Shown: piece after piece, positions 5,678 to 13,581 of the stretch | Layout: each line of letters opens with the position of its first letter | How positions within the stretch are numbered: the stretch's first letter is position 1 | NCBI GenBank assembly: GCA_003487005.1 | Contig: DNFG01000195.1 | Coordinates: 973-14,704 of the forward strand | From: Bryobacterales bacterium | Lineage (GTDB): Bacteria > Acidobacteriota > Terriglobia > Bryobacterales > Bryobacteraceae | Length of the DNA: 13,732 nucleotides | Reading direction: 5' to 3' | Notes under the pieces: model-generated | Databases searched by the model: none | The model's input: only the letters and a program-made list of their open reading frames with translations | Told to the model about the DNA's origin: nothing | Translations under genes and position numbers: made by a program

Positions 5678-8032
5678 CTATGTCTCCTCACTGGCCCTGA
5701 GAAGTCCCGCAACCCGCTCGACGAGAGCGGTGGGAACAAAGGGCTTTCCGAAATGGGGGAACCCTTCGCTCGCCTCTTCCGAGTAGCCGGACAGCAGCAG
5801 GATCGGAAGTCCGGGGTATTGGGCCCGCGCGCGCCGGGCAAGGTCGACTCCATTCATGCCCGGCATGTGGATATCGGTCAGCAGCAGGTCGGGGGCGCCG
5901 CCGCGGAGCGATTCGAGCGCCTCCGTCGCGGTGGCGCACTCCTCGACTTCGTAGCCAAACGATTGCAGGGAGAGCACCGCTACCTGCCGCACGTCGCGTT
6001 GATCCTCGACCAGCAGGATGCGGCCGCCGTGGCGAACTTCGCCGCCCTCGTGACGTTCTGGCACGGCGGCCACGGCTTCATCGACCACGGGAGGCAGGTA
6101 CACGGCCAGGGTCGTCCCGGCCGGAGTCGTGTTTTCGATTACCACATGGCCGCCGCTCTGCCGCACGATGCCGTAGACACTGGGCAGGCCAAGGCCCGTG
6201 CCCTTGCCGGGAGGCTTGGTCGTAAAGAACGGCTCGAAGGCCCGGGCGACCACCTCCGGCGCCATCCCGGTGCCCGTGTCCGAGACCGACATGCGCATCC
6301 AGGGCTGCGCCGGCGCAGCCTGACCGCAAGGGGGCGACCACACAACGCGCTCGACGCAGATCCGGACCCTGCCGTCGCCGTTCATGGCGTCACGGGCATT
6401 GATCACCAGGTTCATCAGAATCTGGTGGATCTGTCCGGGATCGGCGATCACCGCGGGCAGTCCCCGAGGCAGGTCAAAATCCATCTGGACCGTGGCGCCG
6501 GCCGCCGAACTGAGCATCCGGCGCGCATCGCGCACCACCGCGGAGAGATCAAGAGGTCGCGGTTCGCGAGTCTGTTTCCGGCCGAACGCGAGGAGTTGCG
6601 AGGTCAACTCTGCCGCACGCTCGCCCGCGCCGAGGATCTCCGTGACAAACTCGGTCTGGCGCGGACCCAGGGTTTCGTCCCGCAGCAATCGGCTGTACCC
6701 GTTGATGACGGTCAGCAGATTGTTGAAATCATGCGCGATCCCCCCCGCCAGCAGACCGATGGCCTCCAGGCGCTGCGACTGCAGAAACTGCGATTCCAAC
6801 TGCTTCTGTTCGGTGATGTCCGTCGAGACACCCGCAATTGACACCAACTCGCCCAACCCGTTCCGGACAGGTGATCCGCGGTCGCGGATCCAGCGGACCT
6901 CGCCGTCCGGACGCCGGATCCGGTACTCGTTGACGTACGGCTCCCCGGTGTGCGAAGCGAGGAACTCCAGGAATCTTTGCCGGTCATCCTCGTGGACGCA
7001 TTCGAACAGCCGGGCTGGGTTCTCAATCAACTCGGCGGCGCTGACCCCCCACACACGCTCAATCCCTGGGCTGACGTAGAGGATCTCCTCGATCTTCGGA
7101 CTGCTGAGCCAGAAAACCTCGTTGATGCTGCTGGCGATCAACTGAAGCCGTTCGCTGGTTTCGCGAAGCGCATGGAGCGCCTGGGCCTGCTCGGTGATGT
7201 CCTGAACCACCGAAACCACCCCTTCGATCTTTCCGCCGGCGGAGAGCAGAGGTGCCGCGCCCACGCTGGTGTGCCGGATACCCGCGGGCGTCTGGACAAC
7301 GAAATAGGCGCCGTGGCTCGTTTCACCAAAGCGCAGCGCGCGGATCGCCGGCCGCTCCTCGTCGGAAACCGCGCGCCCGTCGGGATGCCCGATCTGCCAC
7401 ACGTTCTGGCTCAGCCCGCGGCGGACGAACTCTTCCTCGCTCATCCCGGTGATCTCCCTGGCGAAACGGTTCACCAGCTTCACTTCGCCGTCGATGCCCG
7501 CAACCAGGATGGCCACCGGCACCGTGTCGGTGATCTTCTGCAATAACTCGTTCTGGCGGGAGACCAGACGCAACGCCTCGGTCCGCTCCATCTCGGCGGA
7601 CACCCGCGAGGCCAGCGCTTCAAGCAGACTGGCTGCCAGTTTGGTGTCCTGGATCGGCCGGTAATTCATGAATGCGATCAGTCCACGTCCCGCTGGCCCT
7701 CCGCCCACGCCCGGCAGCCGCAGCGGAATCCCCATGTAGTTTTCCAGACCGTATTCGCGCAGGTAGACATCCTCGGGGAACAGCGCCGCAAGGTTGTCCG
7801 GGAAGAAGCAGACCCCGTCCCGGAGCACACTCTCGCAGGGAGTGCCGGAGATGACAAACTCCACGTTCTCAGCCGGTTGGCCGTCGAGAAGAAATGCCAG
7901 CGTCCGGGCCCGGGCCGGTTGCTCAGGCAACAGTTCCGACGCCATCGCGTGTCTCGCGCCAAGCGCCAGGGAGAGTTCACGCAACAGTTCCACAATCGAA
8001 TCGTCATCAACGGGGATGTGTTCGTACCGCAT
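5678..8032 (-). CDS. Soluble hybrid sensor histidine kinase (GAF-PAS-PAS-HisKA-HATPase-REC)
   Basis: A 784-residue hybrid kinase with no membrane segment, so it senses an internal signal. Domains in order: GAF-like sensor (about 8-148), PAS (about 160-282, ending VVQDITEQ), PAS/PAC (about 292-408, with [18 protein letters not shown] and STDITEQK), HisKA with GGIAHDFNN (phospho-His H434), HATPase with [10 protein letters not shown] (541-550), DTGTGM (585-590), FEPFFTTK (599-606) and GKGTGLGL (609-616), and a C-terminal receiver (about 671-780) with E676/D677, phospho-acceptor D720 in [11 protein letters not shown]748 and K763. All catalytic residues are present. The frame is open 44 codons further upstream, but the ATG at 8032 has AAAGGTG (8038-8044) 5 nt away, and the extra residues look non-coding. 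It has no DNA-binding output and no response regulator beside it, so its phosphorelay partner is elsewhere. It is divergent from the efflux operon, which might be its target (inference). Confidence 0.92.
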   Translation of the reverse strand: MRYEHIPVDDDSIVELLRELSLALGARHAMASELLPEQPARARTLAFLLDGQPAENVEFVISGTPCESVLRDGVCFFPDNLAALFPEDVYLREYGLENYMGIPLRLPGVGGGPAGRGLIAFMNYRPIQDTKLAASLLEALASRVSAEMERTEALRLVSRQNELLQKITDTVPVAILVAGIDGEVKLVNRFAREITGMSEEEFVRRGLSQNVWQIGHPDGRAVSDEERPAIRALRFGETSHGAYFVVQTPAGIRHTSVGAAPLLSAGGKIEGVVSVVQDITEQAQALHALRETSERLQLIASSINEVFWLSSPKIEEILYVSPGIERVWGVSAAELIENPARLFECVHEDDRQRFLEFLASHTGEPYVNEYRIRRPDGEVRWIRDRGSPVRNGLGELVSIAGVSTDITEQKQLESQFLQSQRLEAIGLLAGGIAHDFNNLLTVINGYSRLLRDETLGPRQTEFVTEILGAGERAAELTSQLLAFGRKQTREPRPLDLSAVVRDARRMLSSAAGATVQMDFDLPRGLPAVIADPGQIHQILMNLVINARDAMNGDGRVRICVERVVWSPPCGQAAPAQPWMRMSVSDTGTGMAPEVVARAFEPFFTTKPPGKGTGLGLPSVYGIVRQSGGHVVIENTTPAGTTLAVYLPPVVDEAVAAVPERHEGGEVRHGGRILLVEDQRDVRQVAVLSLQSFGYEVEECATATEALESLRGGAPDLLLTDIHMPGMNGVDLARRARAQYPGLPILLLSGYSEEASEGFPHFGKPFVPTALVERVAGLLRASEET

Positions 8033-8037
8033 AAAGA

Positions 8038-8044
8038 CACCTTT
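8038..8044 (-). promoter_or_regulatory. Ribosome binding site that fixes the kinase start
   Basis: On the - strand this reads AAAGGTG, 5 nt before the ATG at 8032. The alternative upstream start at 8164 has no comparable site. Confidence 0.6.
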
Positions 8045-8203
8045 AGCCTCTGCCCTTGGCGGGCCTGAGCAACTCCGCATGGATTGTGGGAAGATCTGTG
8101 GCTCGGAAGCGCAGCCAGTGGATGAGTTCAAGATCCGGCGCGGAGGTGCCTCACTCCAGAGCAAGACCCCGACCTCCGACGCACCCTGTTGGAATCCACA
8201 ATC

Positions 8204-8209
8204 ATTATA
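8204..8209 (-). promoter_or_regulatory. Candidate -10 box for the kinase
   Basis: On the - strand this reads exactly TATAAT, inside an AT-rich island and about 170 nt upstream of the kinase ATG. An exact TTGACA lies at 8234-8239 on the same strand, but the 24-nt spacer is too long for a normal housekeeping promoter, so only the -10 is proposed. Confidence 0.35.
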
Positions 8210-8525
8210 AAAGTTTCATGAATCCTCGGCCTGTGTCAATGCCAACGAACTGAACGAACGATAGGCAAGGCCGGAGATCCATCCGGGCGCGGCCGGGCCG
8301 CTCTCCCCGGCAACAGGCCGCGACAGCAAGTCTCCCTCCGCGATCTTCTCGCAGGGGATCACCAGAGCGACTGGAACGCCCGGACTCCGGCCCGGCTGCT
8401 CCCAGGCATTCCCCACCCCTCTTCGAGAGCGGGCCATGAAAGCCGGAGTCGGTTCCCGTCGGTCGCCCGCATCGGCACGGGAAATCCGATGATCCGCGGT
8501 CAAGCGGGTATGTGGGCGGACTTAT

Positions 8526-8534
8526 TGGGATAAT
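8526..8534 (+). promoter_or_regulatory. Candidate extended -10 promoter for the efflux operon
   Basis: TGGGATAAT combines a TG extension with a 5-of-6 match to TATAAT, in a rare AT-rich island about 65 nt upstream of the first adaptor's GTG. No clear -35 box is present, as is allowed for extended -10 promoters. Confidence 0.4.
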
Positions 8535-8584
8535 TTACTGCAAAAAGTTTAAACGAAACCCGAAAGGTCGCCGTCTAATCTGGC

Positions 8585-8591
8585 GGAAGAG
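8585..8591 (+). promoter_or_regulatory. Ribosome binding site for the first adaptor
   Basis: GGAAGAG lies 9 nt before the GTG at 8601 and supports that start, which also places the lipobox at the expected distance. Confidence 0.5.
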
Positions 8592-8600
8592 AATCCACCC

Positions 8601-9671
8601 GTGCTGTCACCGCCCGCACTCACCGCCGTAGTCCTGGTCGCCGTGGCAGCGCTTGGCGGCTGCACCAGAGGCCGTGCTCCGGAAATCGTGGTGGAGGCAT
8701 CCAGTGCCGCGTCGGGTCCGGAGCAGGACGTCCTGCGCGTGACCGGCGTCGTGCAGGCGCTGAACGCGAAGTCGATCCGGGTGCCGCAGATCAGCGCCCA
8801 GAGCAGCAGAGTGACGTTGGTTCACCTGATTCCGAACGGCCGCCGGGTCGAGAAGGACGACGTGCTCGTCGAGTTTGATCGCACCGCGCTGTTGGATGAG
8901 GCGGTCGAAGTGGAAGCCCGGATCCAGGATCTGGGCCACCAGATCGAGGAGAAGCAGGCTCAGATCCGCAACGAGGCGGCCAAACGCACCTCGCAGATCC
9001 GCGAAGCGGAGGCGGACCTCCAGAAGGCGCTGCTGCAACTCCGGAAGGGTCCGGTGCTGAGCGAGATCGACCGGCTCAAAAATCAGGAGCGGGCGGAGAG
9101 TGCGAAGGCGAGGGTGGAGAGTCTCCGGAAGTCGGGTGCGGCGAGAGAACTGGCGGAAACGGCCTCCGTCAAGGTGCTCGAACTGAAGCGGCAACGCCAG
9201 CAGGTGACCCTGGAGCGGATCAGGAGCAATCTTGACCGGCTGGTGATCCGGGCGCCCCAAGGGGGGATGATTGCGCACGAGAACACCTGGCGCAGCGGCT
9301 CGATGGGACCGCCACAGGAAGGGGATCAGATGTGGCCGGGCCAGCCCGTGTTGCGCATCTTCGACCCCAGCAGCATGGTGGTGGAAGCATCGGTGAACGA
9401 GCCCGACCTTGCCGCCCTGCAGCCCGCGGCCCACGCGGTGTTGTATCTCGACGCCTATCCCGGCGCCGGTTTCGAGGCCCAACTCGTGTCGGCCAGCCCC
9501 GTCGCCACCGCCGGGCTGGATTCGCCCGTCCGCACATTCTCGGCGCGTTTCCGGGTGCTCTCCTCGGACCCGCGGTTGCTGCCCGATCTCTCCGCGGCGC
9601 TCGAATTGCCGAAGCGGCGGGACCGTGCGACCACCGCCGCCAAACCGAGCGAAAGGGGAACGGCGCGATGA
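8601..9671 (+). CDS. HlyD/MacA-type periplasmic adaptor, lipoprotein
   Basis: A 356-residue membrane-fusion protein that would bridge an inner-membrane transporter and an outer-membrane channel. Residues 1-21 are a lipoprotein signal: a hydrophobic stretch TAVVLVAVAAL followed by the lipobox LGGC, making C21 the lipidated residue. The first half-lipoyl strand set is at about 45-96 (VLVEFDRTALLDE), a long charged helical hairpin at about 97-212, the returning lipoyl half LDRLVIRAPQGGMI at 211-224, then GDQMWPGQPVLRIFD, and a beta-barrel domain at about 257-335. It ends soon after the LLPDLSAALEL strand, so it appears to lack the final membrane-proximal domain that the next two proteins have. 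It starts with GTG after a clear ribosome binding site, and its stop overlaps the next ATG (ATGA). Substrate unknown. Confidence 0.85.
   Translation: MLSPPALTAVVLVAVAALGGCTRGRAPEIVVEASSAASGPEQDVLRVTGVVQALNAKSIRVPQISAQSSRVTLVHLIPNGRRVEKDDVLVEFDRTALLDEAVEVEARIQDLGHQIEEKQAQIRNEAAKRTSQIREAEADLQKALLQLRKGPVLSEIDRLKNQERAESAKARVESLRKSGAARELAETASVKVLELKRQRQQVTLERIRSNLDRLVIRAPQGGMIAHENTWRSGSMGPPQEGDQMWPGQPVLRIFDPSSMVVEASVNEPDLAALQPAAHAVLYLDAYPGAGFEAQLVSASPVATAGLDSPVRTFSARFRVLSSDPRLLPDLSAALELPKRRDRATTAAKPSERGTAR
9652..9660 (+). promoter_or_regulatory. Ribosome binding site for the second adaptor
   Basis: AAAGGGGAA lies 7 nt before the ATG at 9668, inside the end of the first adaptor gene. It decides the start, since the frame is open back to 9332. 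Confidence 0.6.
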
Positions 9672-10933
9672 TGCGCTCCCGGGGGCGTGCCCTGCTCGTG
9701 CTCCTTGCCCTGACGGGCCTCGGATTGATCGCCGCCGGCGGTGCATTCTGGTTCCGGGGCGGCCCCGTCACCGCGGATAGCTCCCTCCCGACGGCGGAGG
9801 CCCGCGAGGGCGAGTTCCTGGTGATCGTGCCCTGCCGGGGCGAACTCGTGGCCGGAAAAAGCATGCAGGTGGTGGCGCCGCTCAATGTGCCCAACCTGCA
9901 AATCGTTTGGATGGCCACCCCGGGCGCGGCCATTGATCACGGCGAAGTCATGCTGCGCTTCGACACCAGCGGCGCCGAGCGTCAGTTGAAGGAAAAGGAG
10001 GCCGCGCTGAGCCAGTCCCTCGCACAACTGGCCGAAGCCGTCGCGCAGGCCCGGATCACCATCGAGCAGAACCTCCTCGAACTGTCCACGCTCCGGACGG
10101 CCGCTGAACGCGCGCGGCTGGAGACCACCAAGGCGGAAACACTCAGCGCGTTGCAGGCCGAGGAAAAAATGATCGAGTACGGTCTTGCGCTCGAGAAAGT
10201 CAAGGTGCAGGAGGCGCAAACCGGGCTGGTCCGGGCACAGAGCAATTCGCGGATCGAGTCGCTGAAGAGCGTCGCGGCGAAGCATCAGGCGGAGGTCGAT
10301 GTGACCCGGGAGCGAATCGCCCGGATGGAGGTGCGCGCACCCTCCTCCGGCGTCGTGAATTACCAGATGAATTACTCCCAGGGCTGGATGAATGCCAAGC
10401 CGTTCAAGGTGGGCGACAATGTGTGGCCCGGCAGCGCCGTCGCCGAAATTCCCGATCTCGGCAGTCTCCGGATCAAGGCCAGCGTCGAGGAGATCGAACG
10501 CGGGCGGATCCGCGCCGGACAGGATGTCCGGATCCATCTGGACCCGTTTCCCGAAAAGCCGTTTCCCGGAAAGCTCGAATCGATCAGCGCCTTGACCGAG
10601 CAGAACTTCGAATGGCCGCCCTCCCGCAACTTCCGCGCCTATGGCAGCTTCGACTCGATTGACCCGCGCCTCCGGCCGGCGATGAACGGCCGGCTGGACA
10701 TCATTGTCGACCGCATCGAGAAGGCCATCAGCGTTCCTGCGCGCGCGGTCTTCGCGCGCGACGGCAGACCCGTGGTGCTGGTGGCCGGACCCACTGGCTT
10801 GAAGCCCGCTTTTGTCGAGGTGTTGGCCCGCAATCCCGACGAGGTGGCGGTGAGCGGAATCCCCGCGGGTACCCGCGTTGCGCTGGTCGAAGAGGATGCG
10901 AAGGGGGCAGGCGCGCGGAAGGGGGTCCGGTGA
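9668..10933 (+). CDS. HlyD/MacA-type periplasmic adaptor, membrane-anchored (second)
   Basis: A 421-residue adaptor. An N-terminal anchor spans about residues 8-29 (LLVLLALTGLGLIAAGGAFW), with no lipobox cysteine. Half-lipoyl strands lie at about 66-100 (GEVMLRFDTS), a coiled-coil hairpin rich in Ala, Glu and Gln at about 102-217, the returning lipoyl half MEVRAPSSGVVNY at 220-232, VWPGSAVAEIPD at 252-263, a beta-barrel at about 265-345 (RLRPAMNGRLDI) and a membrane-proximal domain at about 352-410 beginning ISVPARAVF. The start is ATG with ATGA overlap of the first adaptor; the next codon is also ATG. The VWPG...IPD stretch matches MWPG...IFD of the first adaptor, which suggests the two are diverged paralogues. 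Its stop overlaps the third adaptor's GTG by 4 nt. Confidence 0.88.
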   Translation: MMRSRGRALLVLLALTGLGLIAAGGAFWFRGGPVTADSSLPTAEAREGEFLVIVPCRGELVAGKSMQVVAPLNVPNLQIVWMATPGAAIDHGEVMLRFDTSGAERQLKEKEAALSQSLAQLAEAVAQARITIEQNLLELSTLRTAAERARLETTKAETLSALQAEEKMIEYGLALEKVKVQEAQTGLVRAQSNSRIESLKSVAAKHQAEVDVTRERIARMEVRAPSSGVVNYQMNYSQGWMNAKPFKVGDNVWPGSAVAEIPDLGSLRIKASVEEIERGRIRAGQDVRIHLDPFPEKPFPGKLESISALTEQNFEWPPSRNFRAYGSFDSIDPRLRPAMNGRLDIIVDRIEKAISVPARAVFARDGRPVVLVAGPTGLKPAFVEVLARNPDEVAVSGIPAGTRVALVEEDAKGAGARKGVR

Positions 10934-12225
10934 CGATCGCTTCGGCATTGCGCACCGCCTTGATCACGGCCCTGGTGGTTGCCGTGACCGGTGCCGCCGG
11001 CTGGGCGGGCTATCGCTGGTTTCGCGAAAGCCTGAAACAGCCCGAGCGCGACGTGCCCGTGACTCAGGTCCGGCGGGGCGACGTGGTCTTCACCGTCAAC
11101 GCCACCGGCGCGCTCCAGGGCGGCAATTCGCGAATGCTGGTCGCACCCATGACCGGCAGTAACCAGTTGACGATCACCGAACTTCGCAAGCCCGGCGAAT
11201 TGGTGGCGGAGGGCGATGTCGTCGCCGCCTTCGATACCACCGAAGAAGCCTTCAAGCTGCGTGAGGCCGAGGCGGACCTCGCCGAGGCCGAACAACAGGT
11301 GATCCAGGCCCGGAATGAATCCGTCGCGAAGGCCGAGGAACTGAATTATGAACTGATCAAGGCGCGTTCGGACGTCCGGCTCGCGGAATTGGAGTGCCGC
11401 CGGAACGAATTGAAGTCGCGGATTGAAGCGCAGCAGAATGATCTCACGCTGTCCGATGCGCGCGAACGCCTCGCGCGTCTGGAGCGGGATTTCCCCGCCC
11501 GCAGGGCCGCTGCCGAAGCGGCAATCAATATCCAGGATGCGGCGCGGCAGAAGGCCGGCATGCAGGCGGAAACAGCGCGCAGGAATATGGAGATGATGGT
11601 GCTCCGTGCCCCGGCGGGCGGGTACGTCAACGTCGAACAGAACACCAACAGCAACTTCATCTTCACCGGCATGCAGTTCCCCCTGTTCCAGCTCGGAGAC
11701 CAAGTGCGCGCCGGGATGGCCGTGGCTCAGATCCCCGACATGAACCAGTGGGAGGCCAGCGCCGCCATCGCCGAGCAGGACCGCGGCCATCTGGCCGAGG
11801 GTCAGCCCGCGGCAATCACGGTGGTCGCCATGCCCGCCCAGCCGTTCGAGGGCCGCATCGTGAATCTCGGGGGCACGACCGGTCCGCCCTGGAACCGGCG
11901 CTTCGAGTGCCGGCTGGCGCTCTCCACCGGCGAATCCCGCCTGCGCCCGGGCATGAGCGTCCGCATTGTCATTACGACCGAAACCATGCGGGATGTTCTC
12001 TGGCTGCCCGCGCAAGCGCTTCAGGAAAGCGACGGACGGGCCTATGTCTATGTCCGGGAGGGCACGGGCTTCGTCGAGCGTGATGTCAAACTTGTGCGCC
12101 GCAGTGAGAGCCAGGTCGTCGTCGAAGGACTCGATGAGCACGCCCGCGTGGCGCTCGCGGTTCCGGGGAAAGAGGCTGCAGCGCCCGGACGAAAGGACGG
12201 CGCCGCCGGGGTGGTCGCGAAATGA
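10930..12225 (+). CDS. HlyD/MacA-type periplasmic adaptor, membrane-anchored (third)
   Basis: A 431-residue adaptor with an N-terminal anchor at about residues 9-27 (TALITALVVAVTGAAGWAGY). The half-lipoyl part is at about 65-103 (GDVVAAFDTTEEAF), a helical hairpin at about 104-219 rich in Glu, Ala and Arg, the returning half MMVLRAPAGGYVNV at 222-235, a barrel ending LRPGMSVRIVI at 338-348, and a membrane-proximal domain with LWLPAQAL at 357-364. It is closer to the classic MacA pattern than its two neighbours. The start is GTG overlapping the previous stop (GTGA), with GGAAGGGGG 4 nt upstream. The stop overlaps the permease ATG (ATGA), so adaptor and permease are coupled and may form the actual transporter pair. 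Confidence 0.88.
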   Translation: MTIASALRTALITALVVAVTGAAGWAGYRWFRESLKQPERDVPVTQVRRGDVVFTVNATGALQGGNSRMLVAPMTGSNQLTITELRKPGELVAEGDVVAAFDTTEEAFKLREAEADLAEAEQQVIQARNESVAKAEELNYELIKARSDVRLAELECRRNELKSRIEAQQNDLTLSDARERLARLERDFPARRAAAEAAINIQDAARQKAGMQAETARRNMEMMVLRAPAGGYVNVEQNTNSNFIFTGMQFPLFQLGDQVRAGMAVAQIPDMNQWEASAAIAEQDRGHLAEGQPAAITVVAMPAQPFEGRIVNLGGTTGPPWNRRFECRLALSTGESRLRPGMSVRIVITTETMRDVLWLPAQALQESDGRAYVYVREGTGFVERDVKLVRRSESQVVVEGLDEHARVALAVPGKEAAAPGRKDGAAGVVAK

Positions 12226-13469
12226 GCAGTCGCACCCGCTTCGTGCTGACCGACTTCGCCGAGGCTTTCGCCAACCTCCGCGCCCAGAAAACACGCACTC
12301 TGCTCACCGCGCTCGGCATCGTCTTCGGGGTCGGCTCGGTCATCGGCATGCTCTCCATTGGGGCGGGGGCTCGCGAGGAGTCCCTCCGCTTCATCGAACG
12401 TCTCGGCGTCCGTAACGTATTGGTCGATTCGATTCCGGCATCGAGCCGCGAAGAACTCCAGCAGCGGCGTCGGACCTCGCCCGGCCTCAGCGAGCGCGAT
12501 GTGCGCATCCTCGAAGCCAATGTCGAGGGTCTCGAATCGCTCTCCCCGAGACGCACTCTCCACCCCGCGCGCGTGCTGCCCAAACCTTCCGGAAGTACGC
12601 CCGCCCTGCTCGGCGTCCGGCCGTCGTTCGCGGCCATCCACAACCTGCGGACACTCGAGGGTCGCCTGTTCGACTCGAAAGATGATGAAGGGAGCCTGGC
12701 CGTCTGCGTCCTCGGCCAGGCGGCGAAGATCAACCTCCTGGGCTATGGTCCGGCGGTCGGGCGGCACGTCAAGGTGAACGATACCTGGCTCCAGGTGATC
12801 GGAGTTCTGGCCGAGCAAGTCACCACCGAGTCCGGCAGAAATCAGGACCGCAACAATGCCATCTTCATCCCATTCAATACCTTCGCTTACCGGTTCTGGG
12901 ATTCGAGCCGCTTCTTGAAAGACGACCTCGACGGCGTGGACCTGCGCTTGCGAGCCGGAGTGGATAGCGTTCAGGCCGCCAAGGTTGTCACGGCCATCCT
13001 CGGTTCCACCCACCGCAACGCCGAGGATTTCACCGTCACCATCCCCGCGGCCTTGCTCGAACAACAGAAGCGGACCCAGACCATTTTTACCTATGTGATG
13101 GTGGCTATCGCGGCAATCTCCCTGCTGGTCGGCGGTATTGGCATCATGAACATCGTCCTGGCCACCGTGATGGAGCGGACGAGGGAGATCGGAATCCGCC
13201 GTGCGATGGGCGCACGCAAACGGGATATCTTGAGGCAGTTCCTCACCGAGTCCGTCGTCATCTCGGTCGGCGGTGGACTCCTCGGCATCGCCTGCGGTGT
13301 CGTATTGAGCCGGCTGATCGCCTATGTCGCGGAATGGAGCACAATTGTCACACCGCTTTCCGTCATCGTGGCGTTCGGTGTCTCCGTCGCCGTCGGCGTC
13401 ATGTTTGGCATCTATCCGGCCATGAAGGCTGCGGAGATTGACCCCATCGAGGCCCTGCGATACGAGTAG
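12222..13469 (+). CDS. MacB/FtsX-type ABC transporter permease
   Basis: A 415-residue permease with the MacB/FtsX layout. One membrane segment (about residues 28-48) follows the N-terminal NLRAQKTRTLLTALGI signature, then a large periplasmic MacB_PCD domain (about 50-285) and three more membrane segments (about 288-312, 342-369, 377-399). The coupling region ERTREIGIRRAMGARKRDI at 318-336 and the C-terminal YPAMKAAEIDPIEALRYE are typical. It has no fused nucleotide-binding domain, unlike E. coli MacB, so it needs a separate ATPase, and none is encoded in the window. The ATG overlaps the third adaptor's stop (ATGA). A mechanotransmission-type efflux or export role is expected for the family; the substrate is unknown. 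Confidence 0.92.
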   Translation: MSSRTRFVLTDFAEAFANLRAQKTRTLLTALGIVFGVGSVIGMLSIGAGAREESLRFIERLGVRNVLVDSIPASSREELQQRRRTSPGLSERDVRILEANVEGLESLSPRRTLHPARVLPKPSGSTPALLGVRPSFAAIHNLRTLEGRLFDSKDDEGSLAVCVLGQAAKINLLGYGPAVGRHVKVNDTWLQVIGVLAEQVTTESGRNQDRNNAIFIPFNTFAYRFWDSSRFLKDDLDGVDLRLRAGVDSVQAAKVVTAILGSTHRNAEDFTVTIPAALLEQQKRTQTIFTYVMVAIAAISLLVGGIGIMNIVLATVMERTREIGIRRAMGARKRDILRQFLTESVVISVGGGLLGIACGVVLSRLIAYVAEWSTIVTPLSVIVAFGVSVAVGVMFGIYPAMKAAEIDPIEALRYE

Positions 13470-13581
13470 CCTGGACTTCCGGCCGTCGCACTCGCGGCCT
13501 CCCGCCTTCCCGCTCCACCCGCGCGTCTCGCCGAAGGCCTCGTCCGACTGCTTCAGCCAGACAAGCGTCCCCTGCCGCGCC
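13470..13581. other. Short gap between permease and RHS fragment
   Basis: About 110 bp with no supported gene. GGCCG 13481-13485 and CGGCC 13495-13499 could form a 5-bp stem just after the permease stop, without a T-run. The translated frame leading into the RHS fragment is open here but does not look like RHS sequence. Confidence 0.4.

Larger units (their letters stand above)
8033..8600. other. Divergent intergenic region between kinase and efflux operon
   Basis: This 568-bp stretch separates the two divergent transcription units, and I support no protein gene in it. It contains two AT-rich islands, about 8195-8222 (toward the kinase) and about 8521-8560 (toward the efflux operon), and a GC-rich middle. 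The middle includes a 7-bp inverted repeat TTCCCGT/ACGGGAA (8453-8459 and 8477-8483). The second island ends with an 8-bp palindrome GTTTAAAC at 8547-8554, between the putative promoter and the first gene, a plausible regulator site. A 95-codon TTG-start frame on the - strand (8216-8503) matches nothing I recognise. Confidence 0.5.

Noticed and set aside
5406..5786. 126-codon + strand frame across the kinase/LolA-like gap
   Set aside because: It overlaps the ends of two supported - strand genes, has a Ser/Pro/Arg-rich composition and lacks any domain signature.
8234..8239. Exact TTGACA on the - strand upstream of the TATAAT at 8204-8209
   Set aside because: The 24-nt spacer is far from the 16-18 nt needed, so the two are not proposed as one promoter.
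8216..8503. 95-codon open frame on the - strand with a TTG start in the divergent gap
   Set aside because: No convincing ribosome binding site, no recognised domain, and it covers the region where regulatory sequence is expected. It cannot be fully excluded as a small gene.
8527..8542. GG-N10-GC spacing resembling a sigma-54 promoter
   Set aside because: The conserved CAC after GG and TT before GC are missing; the overlapping extended -10 is a simpler explanation.
10864..10877. Perfect 14-bp palindrome CGCGGGTACCCGCG
   Set aside because: It lies inside the coding sequence of the second adaptor, encoding an ordinary PAGTR turn; most likely chance in GC-rich DNA.
9455..10948. 497-codon open frame on the - strand, opposite the second adaptor
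   Set aside because: Antisense shadow; the + strand encodes a textbook membrane-fusion protein coupled to its neighbours.
10639..12294. 551-codon open frame on the - strand, opposite the third adaptor
   Set aside because: Antisense shadow with no recognisable domain; it crosses three coupled + strand gene junctions.
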